A stretch of 64,000 nucleotides of DNA from Mimachlamys varia (lineage: Eukaryota; Mollusca; Bivalvia; Pectinida; Pectinidae): contig OX392538.1 of NCBI GenBank assembly GCA_947623455.1, positions 35,029,001 through 35,093,000 on the forward strand. Direction: 5' to 3'. The notes beneath the pieces are model-generated. The model saw only the letters and a program-made list of their open reading frames with translations, ran no database searches and was not told the DNA's origin. This document shows, one piece after another, positions 1-11,399 of the stretch. The position numbers and the translations under genes are program-made. Position 1 is the stretch's first letter. The number at the start of each line of letters is the position of its first letter.

Positions 1-215
1 TGGCGGTTGTCGTCGATGAAGCAGAAGACGTTTACTCTTCCGGAACACCTAGTCTTTTCCTCTTGTACTTTTACAAGAGTCGCCATGTAAATTTTTCCTT
101 AATTTATATATTGCCCCTGGTTTAATCGATTTTGAGTTCGGATTATGATTTTGTTAACGCTTCGGTATTCTCTCATTTATTTTGTACCATCTCTCTCAAG
201 GGTTCTCCGCTGGCC
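1..215 (-). repeat. Dispersed repeat family A, copy 1 (cut by window edge)
   Basis: This segment is the reverse complement of 10700-10920. Both share the blocks GATGAAGCAGAAGACGTTTA, CTCTTGTACTTTTAC and ATCGATTTTGAG, with scattered substitutions. Other copies lie at 3411-3600, 4560-5030 and 10700-11195, with a fragment near 49985. No terminal repeats or long reading frame are visible, so the element class is unknown. Confidence 0.7.
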
Positions 216-718
216 ACTGGAGGGCCGAGATGTCCCAGTTTTCACCTGCTCACCATTTTGATACGAATTGTCATCTTGGAATAAAAAATAAAAAAAATAT
301 GTTATAAAACCACAGTTTGCCATTGATGAAAAACATGCGAAATTTCTCATACTACATATCCTTCGAAAAGAAAGATATGTTCAATATTCATATGGTGACA
401 TGAAAAAAAGTATTAAAATTCCATGAAAATTTATGCACTCGATTGTTTAAACATTAACCAGGATGTAGTGAACCACTGGTTGTGGATTCCTCAGGTTTTT
501 TTTTGTTTAAAATATTTTATTGTGATGAAATTGACAAGGGGATTAGGCAAAAATTATGTCATATAATAAAATGCCCTTTCCCAACTGTACTTTCCTCTAC
601 CAATGCGCCCCTGATTACATGATTTTCCTTTTCTCGTGCTACATAAACTCAAATGGCTCAGTTTCTTTAAAAGTAATTTAAGATAGCGAAACGGAGAGTA
701 CAGAAGTAATTACATTTA

Positions 719-1650
719 TTATATAGAAGTTTCCGTTGACATCGACCAACGTTTGGCCTTCTGTTCGCCCCTGTAAGGAAAACTTAGGTTTTGTTCCCTG
801 ATCGAGGTTGACAAGTCTCGACTTATTCACCCATTGGCAGTATCATTTGAACAGTAAACATCAGTATGTATTCCTGTTTAATTCGGCATCAGTTCTGCAC
901 TATCGCAATGAGATTAACACAAACTTACCGTAGCCTCCAAACTAAAGACAATCAACACGTATGTACATATATTTGCTAGGACGTACAACAAAATAAAATA
1001 AACTCAACTCAAACGTTGGTAATTTACAGCAATATTACAAAAGCATGTTACAATTAAACAATATATCAATTTTTATCATTGCGAAATCTTACAATTGACT
1101 TTATACAAAAACAGCTAAAGCTAAATACTTTCAGGAAATGATCGATGAAGGATGGGAAACACATAACGTTACATGATTTGCTGGCATATGTAGTTAAGGA
1201 AATATCCAGGAATCGTTCGAAAGAAGAAGAAACTGAAGAAATATTTTAGCTTAATTTGAACATACCTTTGCTGAGACGATGCAGATATTCGGTTCGTTGA
1301 TCCTTTGCATATACCCCTGTTCCAAATATTGTAATCTTCTGTCTCGCATGTCTCAAACATTCAGGTATGCATTTCTTTCTTTCATAATCAGATTGATGGA
1401 ATATATCATCTGGAACTGTATATTTGATTCAGAGAATTAAGATAATTAAGATATTTTTGTCAACATCTCATGCAATCATCTTCTGATTGACGGCAATATG
1501 TAATCTTTAATTTATATAAATTCAGCATCCGCTATTCCACCATGTCAAGGAAATAAAAACGTTTAGTATCTATACAATTGAATGTTTATTATTTACCTTG
1601 CACCACTGTGGATATTGATTTAGCTGATCGATAGTTCACCATTTCTTGCA
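719..1650 (-). CDS. Unrecognised gene, last four coding exons incl. a 13-base microexon (5' part missing)
   Basis: Exons read 1650-1597, 1415-1266, 941-929 and 770-719, with the stop at 721-719. Exon boundaries: acceptor TTTTCCAG and donor CAAG|GTAAAT; acceptor ATACAG and donor AAAG|GTATGT; acceptor GTCTTTAG and donor TACG|GTAAGT for a 13-base exon; acceptor TTCCTTACAG. Phases 1, 1 and 2 join without a stop into 88 residues containing ERKKCIPECLRHARQ, then GTGVYAKDQRTEYLHRLS, then a basic tail GEQKAKRWS. The first visible exon needs one base from an upstream exon that I could not place. AATAAA overlaps the stop (720-715); another lies near 519-514. I see no signal peptide or membrane segment and do not recognise the family. 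The 150-base exon could instead start six bases later, in the same frame. The link between the exons is inferred from phase and splice sites. Confidence 0.55.
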
Positions 1651-3410
1651 CTGGAAAAGACAATAATTAGAAATACATAATCTCTAAACCAATATTACAG
1701 ATGTCTCCCGCATGTGTTTACAATATATGAATTTTGACCAAATGTATGACAGTAAAAAGTACCCTTTTTTGTCCGATTAAAAATAGAATCCGCATAAGTG
1801 TTTAGAATATCAATACCCCACTACATAGCATTTGTTTAGTGCATTTGGTCGTTTTCTTGAATTTGACTAATCAGAGACAAATTAATATTTATGTTAATGT
1901 TAAAAATTGAATACATATGTATGCATCAGTGTGCTTAAATCCATTATTCTCCTACAAACCAAATTTTCTGTCAATATCTCAATTTCGACACATCAGACGC
2001 CACCACTGACCAGACGGAAGCTTATTCAATTAAGGATCATTACAGAAAGTTCGGTTTTCATTGCTGAAAAACACCAGCATACCATTTCATGTAAATCGGA
2101 CATTTAAATTTCGGCAATTCATAGGTCATGAAATGGCGGCCATTTTGTCGAATCATCAAACAGTATGTAGCATCAATTCTCAAAACACCCCAACTTTTCG
2201 AACAGATCTCTTTCCAAATCTTTGTATTTTCTCTACTGACAGCGATCAAAGCTTTTACCCTCCAGCAAGCTTTTGGATGTTCCGGGTAAAAGGGGGAAGG
2301 GAGTTAACCCAAGATACCAAAATCCCTTTGTGCTGTTGATGGTATCACACCACCAACCAATACGACTTTACCTAAATTAATTTATTGTACATAAAATAAT
2401 ATTTTCCTTATATGGGCTGTGGAATAAGGTTAAATTTTAATACGATAGGCAGTTGAAGGACTCCACGATGTCCACAAGAATGGATAAAAGACATTCTTTC
2501 CTTGAAGGTGTAAATCTTGAACAGAGCGATGACCCACGTTTATGCCAAAATGCTATTTAAAGTACTCGAAAATACGTCAAAGATTAGATCCTTCTAGAAG
2601 TGAAATGAAATTGAAGATTTCACGGGCAATTCTACTGATCAAGACAGTCTAACGGTTAAAGACATGTATTATGTTGCATCATCTCCGAAAGTGTAGCATA
2701 TGCAATCAGTATATGGGATATACATATGTCATATCAACGCGGGCAATGGAGCAGCTGATGTTTAACTATTAGCTGCGGTGCTCGAACACCTCCAGATAAT
2801 GCTCAGAGTATCTTATTGGAAAGAATATAAATCCTGACATTAATGTTTAGTGGTCTTATTGAGTTGAGCTAATTGACCATTTAGCAGATAAGTCAAAGGA
2901 TATCACTTCGACTGCTTTGTGTTCACCGCACCACAATTAGTAGAATTTACGCTCTGTTGCTGAACGTTTCGCAAAAACGTTGTACAGTACCAGTAAATCT
3001 AGGCATAAAAGATATTTCGATAACATATGCATTAAAGCATAACACGGTCTTTACTAAAACGTATAAAATCTATTGTGGTCAAAAGAAACAAAACTAAGTA
3101 AAATTTATGAGACTCGTATTTCCAGGTGGTAATGCTCTCGATATATTTGATCCGTTTTTTGGTAGTGCAAACGACGCGAAACATTGTGTCATCAATAAAT
3201 TGACTTAACGAGATATGAAATGAAGATGATATTGTAATTGTAGATCATTAGTTAAGGGATACTCTCTCGAAACTAGATGAATCTAGGTACAACAATTATG
3301 TGCCTTTTCTTAAAACCAGGGGAAAACAAACACAATACAGAAAATGCGAATTCTGACAGGTGCATTACAAAGACAAGGTTGACATTGGAAAGCATTCACT
3401 GAAAAACTAA
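1651..3410. other. AT-rich stretch, no gene recognised
   Basis: Short reading frames occur on both strands at 1907-2339 but none has splice sites or composition that convinces me. The 5' exons of the gene at 719-1650 may lie here or further right; I did not find one with a fitting phase. No strong repeat copy was seen. Confidence 0.4.
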
Positions 3411-3600
3411 TCATTTATTTTTTAAAGACGCCTCCTCTCCCGGTACACCTGGTTCTATTCTCTTGTACTTCCATCGGTCTTCGTATAAACCTTTCCTTTC
3501 AGTTTGTTGATAGTTTGCCCCTAGTTTAACTGATTTTGAGATCGGATTGGTGACCCTTTGGTATTCTCTGTTTTTCTTCAGATTTCCTACACGTAATAAA
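3411..3600 (-). repeat. Dispersed repeat family A, copy 2
   Basis: Reverse-complement match to the core of 4560-4740 and 10720-10870: the segments matching CTCTTGTACTT, GGTTTAACTGATTTTGAG and TTTGGTATTCTCT recur in the same order. A 79-codon open frame on the minus strand runs through it, but the equivalent frame is broken in the other copies, so I treat it as chance. Confidence 0.65.
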
Positions 3601-3699
3601 ACCCAGTGTAAAAATGTAATTATTACGATTTTGTCATAAGATTGGTTCAAATGTTACATTGTTGACTAACTGCCTGGGAATGTTGCATCTAGCACGTGT

Positions 3700-3713
3700 G
3701 TTGCTAGGCAAGC
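3700..3713. promoter_or_regulatory. RFX X-box-like motif next to an E-box
   Basis: GTTGCTAGGCAAGC resembles the RFX-factor X-box (two half sites of the type GTTGCC / GGCAAC). The E-box CACGTG sits at 3694-3699. X-boxes are common in promoters of ciliary genes. No first exon could be tied to this site, so function is inferred only. Confidence 0.25.
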
Positions 3714-3956
3714 ATTTACAAGACCAAGACCAAGAGTGCATAAGAAAGATTTTGTTCACGGGTATGAGTATGTGTACGTAAATGTCCGGCGATGTACAAT
3801 ACGGATTATATGGATATTTTATTCGGGAATATGATTTTAATTGAATTTTTCTCAGTGATATTTTTTTATTTTGGATACGAATTTTCGAGAATGCTTCATA
3901 CGTATCGGTTTCCGATGGATGGAGAATTGAATCGTGACGGTCAGTTATACAATGAT

Positions 3957-4384
3957 TACCGTAATTTCCTGCGTATTGCCCGCGGGCTATACGATGTTTT
4001 ACATCAGAAGAAACCTAATGCGGGCTATCTGCCGGTACGGACTATATTTGGTTATTTTGTCAACATGTTAATCTACGCTATTTATAAGCAAAAATATCAT
4101 TGATAAGTTTAATCTTTGATTATACAAATAAACATATATATTTAGTAAATAAACACAATATTTCCATCATATGTCTCTGATTTCCAACATTCAGAACAAT
4201 AAATCACAAAGCCACATACGAAGTTCACCCATACTCACTAGATACACATTCGACGTATAACCCGTGGGCAATCTGCCAGTGCGGGTTATCTTGAAAATAT
4301 TTTACAAAAGAAATCCAAAATGCCTTAATTTACTTAACGCGGGCTATACCCCGGTGCGGATAATACGCAGGAAATTACGGTACC
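3957..4384. repeat. GC-rich foldback element with internal repeats
   Basis: The ends are inverted: AATTTCCTGCGTATT near 3963 returns as AATACGCAGGAAATT near 4365. Inside, a block of about 25 bases beginning GCGGGCTAT recurs near 4019 and 4340, with a diverged version near 4261; a fourth partial GCGGGCTAT is near 3981. The GC-rich blocks stand out from AT-rich flanks. A 103-codon frame at 3792-4103 runs through it, but its C-terminal half is made of these repeats, so I do not call it a gene. Confidence 0.5.
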
Positions 4385-4559
4385 GGTTAGACAAGGTAAT
4401 GCGTCTCCAATACCTAATGAGAGCGATACATGTTACCAAGCAAAAGCAAACTAAAATGTCGGCACTTTCTTAGGAACCGTTGTCGGAACAGTTGGGGAAG
4501 ATCTCAAAACCAGAATATAAAAAAGCTTTTTAAGTTGCATTTTAGTTCTGTTTGTTTTT

Positions 4560-5030
4560 CGATAATTAGAGAATACCCAAACATCATCAAAACCATAACC
4601 CGAACTCAAAATCGTTTAAGTAAGGGCAAACTATGAACTATGAAGGGAACGATTTACTTGGCGACCCCTGCAAAAGTACAAGCGAATAAGACCAAGTGTT
4701 CCGGAAAAGTAAGAGTCTTCTGCTTCATCGAAAACACCTAAGTCCTTAAAATGAGAACCGGGTTATCATTGTCAATCACGACAAGTAAGCACACCAATAA
4801 GCATACTAAAAACATCCATGTTCATATAATAAAAAGATACAAAATATTTCTCAATTCGACCAAAAAATGGCGACCATAAGACTTGCCCTTAGTTCTGATC
4901 AACATGAGACTCTCGAATCCCTGTATTGTTAGCTTATTTGTCTGAAGTCGACATCGATCAAGAAAATCTCGATATTTAGAGCAAGCCTTAGAATAACGAA
5001 TCAACTGCGACATGTTAACACCATAAGTTG
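4560..5030 (+). repeat. Dispersed repeat family A, copy 3 (long form)
   Basis: About 470 bases match 10720-11190 in the same orientation, including GTCTTCTGCTTCATCGA near 4715, TATCATTGTCAATCAC near 4764 and a final block around ATGGCGACCATA near 4867. With copies 1 and 2 this indicates an element of at least 470 bases. No coding capacity is seen. Confidence 0.7.
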
Positions 5031-5157
5031 GAGACGCAAGGATGTTACTATCAAGAAATGTAATTTCAACGATAGGAAAATTGAAACCGGTACGGTTATC
5101 GTATAGCTTAGTAGTAAGCGGCCCGTGTTGGTCAGTACATGCAATTTAAAATGTTAT

Positions 5158-5345
5158 GTTTAGCTCACCTGCCCGAAGGAAAATGAGCTAATGTCATGGC
5201 GCAACGTCCGTCCTTTCGTCAACCTTTGCATTAAATCCTCCCTACAAGTCATGAAACAGATTGGTAAGAAACATCTTTTGGGAAAGGGATTCAATTTCGG
5301 TGGGTTTAGGACCCCTGGGTCTGAGTGGCGGTGCTGAATAGAGAA
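5158..5345 (-). repeat. Dispersed repeat family D, copy 1
   Basis: Reads as the reverse complement of 24105-24328. On the plus strand it begins TTTAGCTCACCTGCCCGAAG, a degenerate half of the terminal hairpin, followed by ATGTCATGGCGCAACGTCCG and an AT-rich body. I associate this terminal hairpin with a very common bivalve repeat, from memory. Confidence 0.6.
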
Positions 5346-5379
5346 CATGTTCGTTAATTCTTTAAAATCTGTTTTACTT

Positions 5380-5900
5380 CTGGGGGAATGACAGGAGTTT
5401 GTTCAAATAATATAAAACATTCTTGAATAAAGTGTCGCGGTGTTCAAACTTTACATAATAATTTTTGTACACTGTATATGTGTTTGAATAACTTGAGCTG
5501 TGTATATTGCTTTGTATCTTTATGTCCCTGTGTCAAATGTCTATTGTACCTGTGTACATGAATAAAGTTGTTATTGTGACGTATGAGAGGTGAGCGCAGG
5601 GACTGGTCGAGAGTGTCTAACAGCGGATAAGCACATACACATGGTCAGGTCAAAGTTAGGATAGGAGTAATTTAAATTGTCATAACGTTAATTGTAATAA
5701 GTGTTACCTTGTAATGAAATAGTATTTATATATTAAACATATTTAATGTACCTGTATAAATATTAAATACTTCGTTTACACGTGTCCCTTTATATATTGT
5801 CAGGTAGAGTTCTTTTTATTTCAGGTTGCTGTCTATTTTACGTGTTTATCTGTATCGTTCAAATAAATTGTGTCGGAAATGCGACTTGTTGGATCATATC
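5380..5900 (+). other. 3'-UTR-like stretch, no coding exon found
   Basis: AATAAA-type signals occur near 5427, 5560 and 5862, with a good acceptor-like TTTTTATTTCAG near 5824. The composition is that of an untranslated region or retrocopy tail. No convincing coding exon precedes it on the plus strand. Confidence 0.25.
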
Positions 5901-6089
5901 TTCATATAAGAAGTAACCCATATATACATACAATCGATGACAAAAGTGAAAGAATATTTTGGTATAAACAATGGAACTGACTCCCCTTGTGCCTGAGGGG
6001 CGGGGCAGAATAGGAAAAAAGGTAATAAATTGTATATCATTTATGAAATCCTTCTTTGAAAGGAATGACAGAAAAAAAGCAAGCTATCT

Positions 6090-7760
6090 ACTTCAATTAA
6101 TATTGACTGTCTGAATATATCGTGTTCGCTTGTTTATATCAAAACATTATTGACGAGAAGTATAGATATTCTTACAAGCGTGACGTGATTATCTTGTTGA
6201 ATAACGTGAATGACAAGTGTCTATGCGCTTTTTAAATTCCGTTTCAATATATATATATATGTGTGTGATTCGATTAAGTAATTTGGGATCACTTTAAGAC
6301 TTTTAGAACATGCTATGACTCGTCCTCTATCATTCTGCATACTTTTATTTGCTTGTCATAATCATGTACGATTGACTGTGTAAGGCATTTAAACCGTTGT
6401 GGTTTCATGCTTGTTATATCAATAGAAATCAGTGTTGAGATTTGAGTTCTAAAAAATCACCCTGACTGAAATGTTTGTCATACATGTATGTATATTGATC
6501 AGTGAATTCTGTGTCAATACTGTTGTTAGCAATGCAGCTGGGAAAGCATTTAAACGATTAGTAACTTTTTATAATGGTTCCACAATTTTAGCCCTGATAT
6601 TAAGTTCCTTGAATGTGTGAGCACTAGGCATTTACCATTAGCTATAAGGTGGATCACCGGGTAGGAGAGGTCGCGGGTTCCAGCCCAGAGACGGACCATC
6701 TTTATTACTTTTCCTCGTTGTATTAAAATAATAATGGCTAACAAGAACACTGACAGGTCTGCGCAAGGGCCCCGCCATGTCGCTATTGATCTCTTCTAAC
6801 GGTCAAACCCAACAAGACTGATCTTTGGTCAATTAACCCCTTGACAAATTATGATGAAGTTTTTTTTGATGATGTCTAAATGAAATGTCGGTCAGTGAAA
6901 AGTTACAAAATGTGACGTTGATGTTTTATCATTAAATACCTTGTTTTATTCCGACAATCTTTATTTGGTTATGTCATAACAAACAAATTTTATCTGTGAA
7001 AAATACAGTGTTTGGCCTTGACCTTTGACCTAGTGACCTTTTATCTTGTTCAAGATTTCATGTTTCATGCTGTTTACATTGCTTCGTAGTGTCATAACAA
7101 AATGTTAACCAATGAAAAGGTACACCATTTGACCTTTTCCTGGCGATTTGACCTTTTGACATTCGGTCAATGTACTTCTTGTTTAATTTCGACCAACTTT
7201 GCGTCATAATGTCATAAGAAAATAGCTGAAAAAATTATAAAAATATTTGACTTTGACGTTCGACCCGGTCACCTTGGATATGGTGGTCAATTGACCCTTG
7301 TTTAATTCTGACCAAGTTTGCTTCATAATATCAAAACAAATGTTCATCAGTGAAAACATACAAAATTTGACCTTGACCTGGGAATTTGACCTTTGACCCG
7401 GTAACCTTAATATTTTTTGTCAGTTGACTCCTTGTTTAATTCTAACCAAGTCTGCTTCATAATGTCATAGCAAAATGTCCATTAGTGAAATAAACAAAAG
7501 TGTTGACGGACAGACAGACAGATGAAGGGACACGGGTGTTACTATAGGGCAACCGACCTTTCGTGCGGGGCGGGGCCTTTATTATAGCTGTTGGTGTTTG
7601 GTAATAGTGATTAATGAACCGACAACTCTGAACATTATCATGCAATGTTAACTCTATCATTTGAGATTCGGTGTTTAAGTGCTTCCCTATTTGAAAAACT
7701 CCGTATAAAAGTCACCTTGTCATTTTACCGTAAAGCAATAATCTCATTTAATTGTAATGT
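6090..7760 (+). repeat. Dispersed repeat family B, copy 1 (1.4-1.7 kb)
   Basis: The stretch 6330-7760 aligns with 11780-13215 in the same orientation, and 6090-6320 aligns with 7990-8240. It contains a tRNA-like fragment near 6648-6700 ending GGTCGCGGGTTCCAGCCC, then diverged internal repeats of about 170 bases built on TTTGACCTTGACC and TTCATAATGTCATAACAAAA, and a GC-rich end GGGGCGGGGCC near 7567. One perfect DR1 motif lies at 7019-7031, with a one-mismatch version at 7387-7399. No protein is encoded. Confidence 0.7.
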
Positions 7761-7989
7761 CTGTAATTTGTTTGACTGAATTAACAACTTAATTAGAATT
7801 ATTTACCCAATTTGTATGAACCATCCTGAATTTAAAGTTGTTGACAAATTTTGATTTAAAAATAAATTGTATAGGAGAACGTATTTGTATTTTATAGCTG
7901 TCCGTTTGAAAGACATTAAAATCGGTCAATTGATTTTGGAGTATTTGTCCGGACAAAAATTTTCCAGACAGCCAGACAAGCTGAATCCA

Positions 7990-8240
7990 ATTTCATCTAC
8001 TTTAGTAAATATTAAATATCTGTATGTATTGTGTTCGCTTAATTATATCCACACATTGCTGATGATAAGTACTTATATTCTTGCAAGTCTGACGTGATCG
8101 CATTGTACCTTGTTGAATAGCCTGAATGACAAGTGTTTGTACGCTTTTTAAATCCCGGGTAAATATATATTTTTCTTTCGATTGAGTCATTTGAGACCAT
8201 TTAAATACTTAAAGGACGTGGTATGACTCCTGCCTACGTA
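7990..8240 (+). repeat. Repeat family B, 5' part of an interrupted copy
   Basis: Matches 6090-6320, sharing TGTGTTCGCTT, GACGTGAT, CTTGTTGAATA and AATGACAAGTGT in order. Similarity to family B resumes at about 10125, so 8240-10125, which contains the mariner, looks like later insertion or divergence. Confidence 0.6.
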
Positions 8241-8391
8241 ATTATATAGCAACCCAATAAACAAGAATATAGTTTACATTGGCAATGCTTTCCTTATTGA
8301 ACACCTATATCTGCTCATATACATTATTAAATCAATCGATGGTAAGATCCGGAACATACATAAAACGTTATGCAGAAATTGTTCAAGTATA

Positions 8392-9730
8392 CGAGGGGTG
8401 TTCCAAAAATAATGTCACTTACATTGGTGTTCATATAGCGGAAGTGCTTTTGTTCATTTTAATTTGCTCTGCCCTTCAAAATACTCTCCGCCAGCCAGAA
8501 CACACCTTTTTAGCCGGTCAATCCATTTTTGGAAGCATTTTTCATACTCTTCAATGGGTACACCCATCAGACACTGATAAACAGCAGATCCAAGGGCATT
8601 TCTCAAATTGTATCTCTTTCCAGATAAATGATATTTAAGTTTTGGAAAGAGAAAATAGTCGCAGGGGGTCAAGTCTGGCGAATACGGAGGGTGCGGAAGG
8701 ACGGTAACCTTCTCTGACGCCAAAACGTCAGGCACAACACGTGCCTTGTGAGCGGGTGCATTATCATGCAAAAGTCGGACATACTTAAGTCCTTTTTTGG
8801 GGCGGCGACTTTTGTAGTAGTTCTTCAACTCTCTCAGAACAACGTTTTGATAGAACTTGCCTGTGACCGTTCTGCCTTTTGGCACCGGAATTTGAATAGC
8901 TGGACCCTTATTAGTGACAAAAATAGCAAACAAAACCTTCTTTACCGTTCGTATTCGTTTGGTAATACTTGGGCGTCTGGCATTTTTAGTGGCCCATATT
9001 CGGTTTGCAACCTTCCGCTTTGCTTCAAAATAATACACCCAGGTCTCATCACCAGTGACTATATTATCAAAAGCCTTTTTACTATATTTTGGGTACATTT
9101 TGAGAAGTTTTTTTGCCATTGTTACACGCGTCTTCTTTTGCCCATCCGTTAACAAATGGGGTATCCATCTTGCATTTATCTTTCTAACTTTTAGGTGTTT
9201 CTTCAAAATTGCATGAACTCTTGCTAACGACAAGTTTGCCATTCGAGCCAATTGTCTTACGGTGAATCGAGCATCAGTTTGGAGGATATTTCGGATTTTT
9301 TTCTATGTTACCTTTGGTCGTAGTTGTTGCAGGACGACCTGGGTGAGCAGCATCTTTCAGTTGCTGCTGCAAAGCACTAAATTTATCTACCCACCTACAA
9401 ATAGTCCTGTGAGACATATGGCCCTCCCCATAAATGTCACACACCTCGCAGTGAATATCTACAGCCTTTATGCCGAGTAATGACCTACCTTTTATATAGA
9501 CCCTAATTTCAAGAACATTTTCAGCTCGTTTTCCTGTCATTTTGTGTCTAGTCTAACGAATAGGCTATGGAACGATGTACACTGTACCCAGGCCAGTGAA
9601 AGTGTGGACGAGATATTTACCTGTGTCACGAGCCAGTGATCACTCAATCGACACGAGGTGGTTTTGTGCATATGTTGCACGATTTCCGCGAAATAAAGCA
9701 CAGATGACATTATTTATGGAACACCCCTCG
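8392..9730 (-). mobile_element. Tc1/mariner-family mariner element, near-intact
   Basis: The element has terminal inverted repeats: the left end starts CGAGGGGTGTTCCAAAAAT, and the right end is ATTTATGGAACACCCCTCG. It is flanked by TA at 8390-8391 and 9731-9732, the target duplication expected of mariners. Length is 1339 bases, usual for the family. It carries one transposase gene on the minus strand. The only obvious defect is a one-base shift in a T run at 9296-9302. Confidence 0.92.
8454..9540 (-). pseudogene. Mariner transposase (D,D34D), one frameshift
   Basis: The enzyme would cut and paste the element at TA sites. The N-terminal DNA-binding region (9540-9274) includes SHRTICRWVDKF and ends at GRPATTTT. 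The frame is lost at a seven-base homopolymer (9296-9302) and resumes in the next frame through 8454. The catalytic part is complete: TGDETWVYYF, LLHDNAPAH and SPDLTPCDYFLF, with 34 residues between the second and third Asp, the classic mariner spacing. I see no other stop or indel, so the copy is young or the shift is a sequencing error. Its neighbours are only family B repeats. Confidence 0.9.
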
Positions 9731-10124
9731 TATGATTTTATATATCACAATAATTACATAATTAATAATAATTATTATATTTCACAACTATAGAACGTTG
9801 AGGTAGGAAGCAAGTAAGTGTTGTTTGGTGTATCCACAACTTATCTTGATCAATGAAATTGCCAATCCAACGGAAAATATAAAAGTCATAATAACATAGA
9901 ATACCCTTAGTATTAGTTTAAACAAGAAACGTATATGATATAGTTTTTGTTCTCATTAATCTTTGTGCGAATACTTCGTTGCATCTTTATAACTGCTGAA
10001 CAATTTATGAAGATATATGTTTTGTTTGAAGTGTAGCCTTTTAAACAAAGACTTTTCAATATTTCATAATGTAAATATAATGTTTTAAAGGTACGTACCT
10101 CCTTACAAGTTAATTGATTGCTGA

Positions 10125-10660
10125 CAAGTCCTCTATCATTCTGCATACGTTTAGATGTCTTGCCATACTCATGTACGATTAAATCTATTTACGTCCTGGT
10201 TCACTAAAGTGGATCTATATGTAGTCCATTATGCATTTTTGTGCGATTGTGAAACACTCCTTTCATTTATATTGGAACATGTGTAAGGCATTTAAACCGT
10301 TCTGGTTTCTTGCTTGTGATATCAATAAAAATCAGTGTTGCGATTTGATTTATAAAACCACCATGATTGGAATGTCTTTTATACATGTATGCATATTGAT
10401 CAGTACGTTTTCTGTTAAAACTGCTGTAACCATTGCATCTGGAAAATCTTTAAACGATTCGTAAATCTAACAATGCTTTAACAATCTTAGCCCTGATTAG
10501 GTGTACGTTTTATAATACTGCGGTAATCATTGCATCTGGAAAATCTTTAAACGATTCGTAAATCTAACAATGCTTTAACAATCTTAGCCCTGATTAGGTT
10601 CCTTTGAATGTGTAAGCACTAGGCATTTACCGTTAGCTATGAGGTGGAGTTAACAAGTTT
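10125..10660 (+). repeat. Repeat family B, continuation of the interrupted copy, with a 90-base tandem duplication
   Basis: Matches 6315-6640 and 11790-12085, sharing AAGGCATTTAAACCGTT, AATCAGTGTTG and CTTAGCCCTGATTAG. Within it a block of about 90 bases (10410-10500) is repeated next to itself (10501-10597), both copies containing GCATCTGGAAAATCTTTAAA. The duplication is nearly identical, so it is recent. Confidence 0.65.
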
Positions 10661-10699
10661 CTAATTCTAGTATACTGTAAATTATAACATTCTAGTATG

Positions 10700-11195
10700 A
10701 ATGTTTGAATGAATGTGAAAAAATAAATAAGAGGATACCGAAGCGTTAACAAAATCATAATCCAAGCTCAAAATCGATTAAACTATGGGGCAAAATATGA
10801 GCAAAGGAAAGATTTACATGGAGACTCTTGTAGAAGTACAAGAGAATAAGACCAGGTGTTCAGGAAGAGTAAGCGTCTTCTGCTTTATCGACGACACCTG
10901 CCATGTAAATATTTGTCACCTCCAAGTAAACATCAATTTCTCAAAATGAGAACCGAGTATCATTGTCAATCACAACAAGTAAACACACTAATAAGCATAC
11001 TCAAAAACGTCCATATCACTTAAAGATACAGAATATTTTCTCAATGAGACAAAGATGGCGACCATATAACTTGCCCATAGTTCTGATCAACCTGCATCTC
11101 TCGAATCCTTGTGTTGTTAGTTTGTTTTTCAGCAGTCGACAGCGATCACTAAAATTCCGATATTAAGAGCAAGCCCTAGAGCGAGTTCTTAGTTC
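10700..11195 (+). repeat. Dispersed repeat family A, copy 4 (long form)
   Basis: Same orientation as 4560-5030 and inverted relative to 1-215. It includes ATACCGAAGCGTTAACAAAA, CGTCTTCTGCTTTATCGACG and, near 11053, ATGGCGACCATATAACTTGC. No terminal inverted repeats were recognised. Confidence 0.7.
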
Positions 11196-11399
11196 TTATT
11201 GGTTATTTCATAACAAACGAATCTTCATTGAAAGGCCCGGCAGAAATAGAGTGTGCTTTCACTTTACCAAAGACTAATCTACTTTGAAGATTTTGGTTTT
11301 ATATCTTTATATTGCTTTTATAACAATTGTAATTTAAGACTAAAAGTGGTCACATAGCAATGCTGTTTTTGTATGTTTTATATATGTATTGTTATAAAA

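Noticed and set aside
2440..2580. Plus-strand 31-codon frame beginning MSTRMDKRHS
   Set aside because: Too short, with no splice context; the following DNA has stops in every frame.
3411..3650. 79-residue protein on the minus strand
   Set aside because: Lies in repeat family A; the frame is broken in the other copies.
3792..4103. 103-residue membrane-like protein
   Set aside because: Its second half is made of the repeated blocks of a foldback element, and there is no promoter or splice support.
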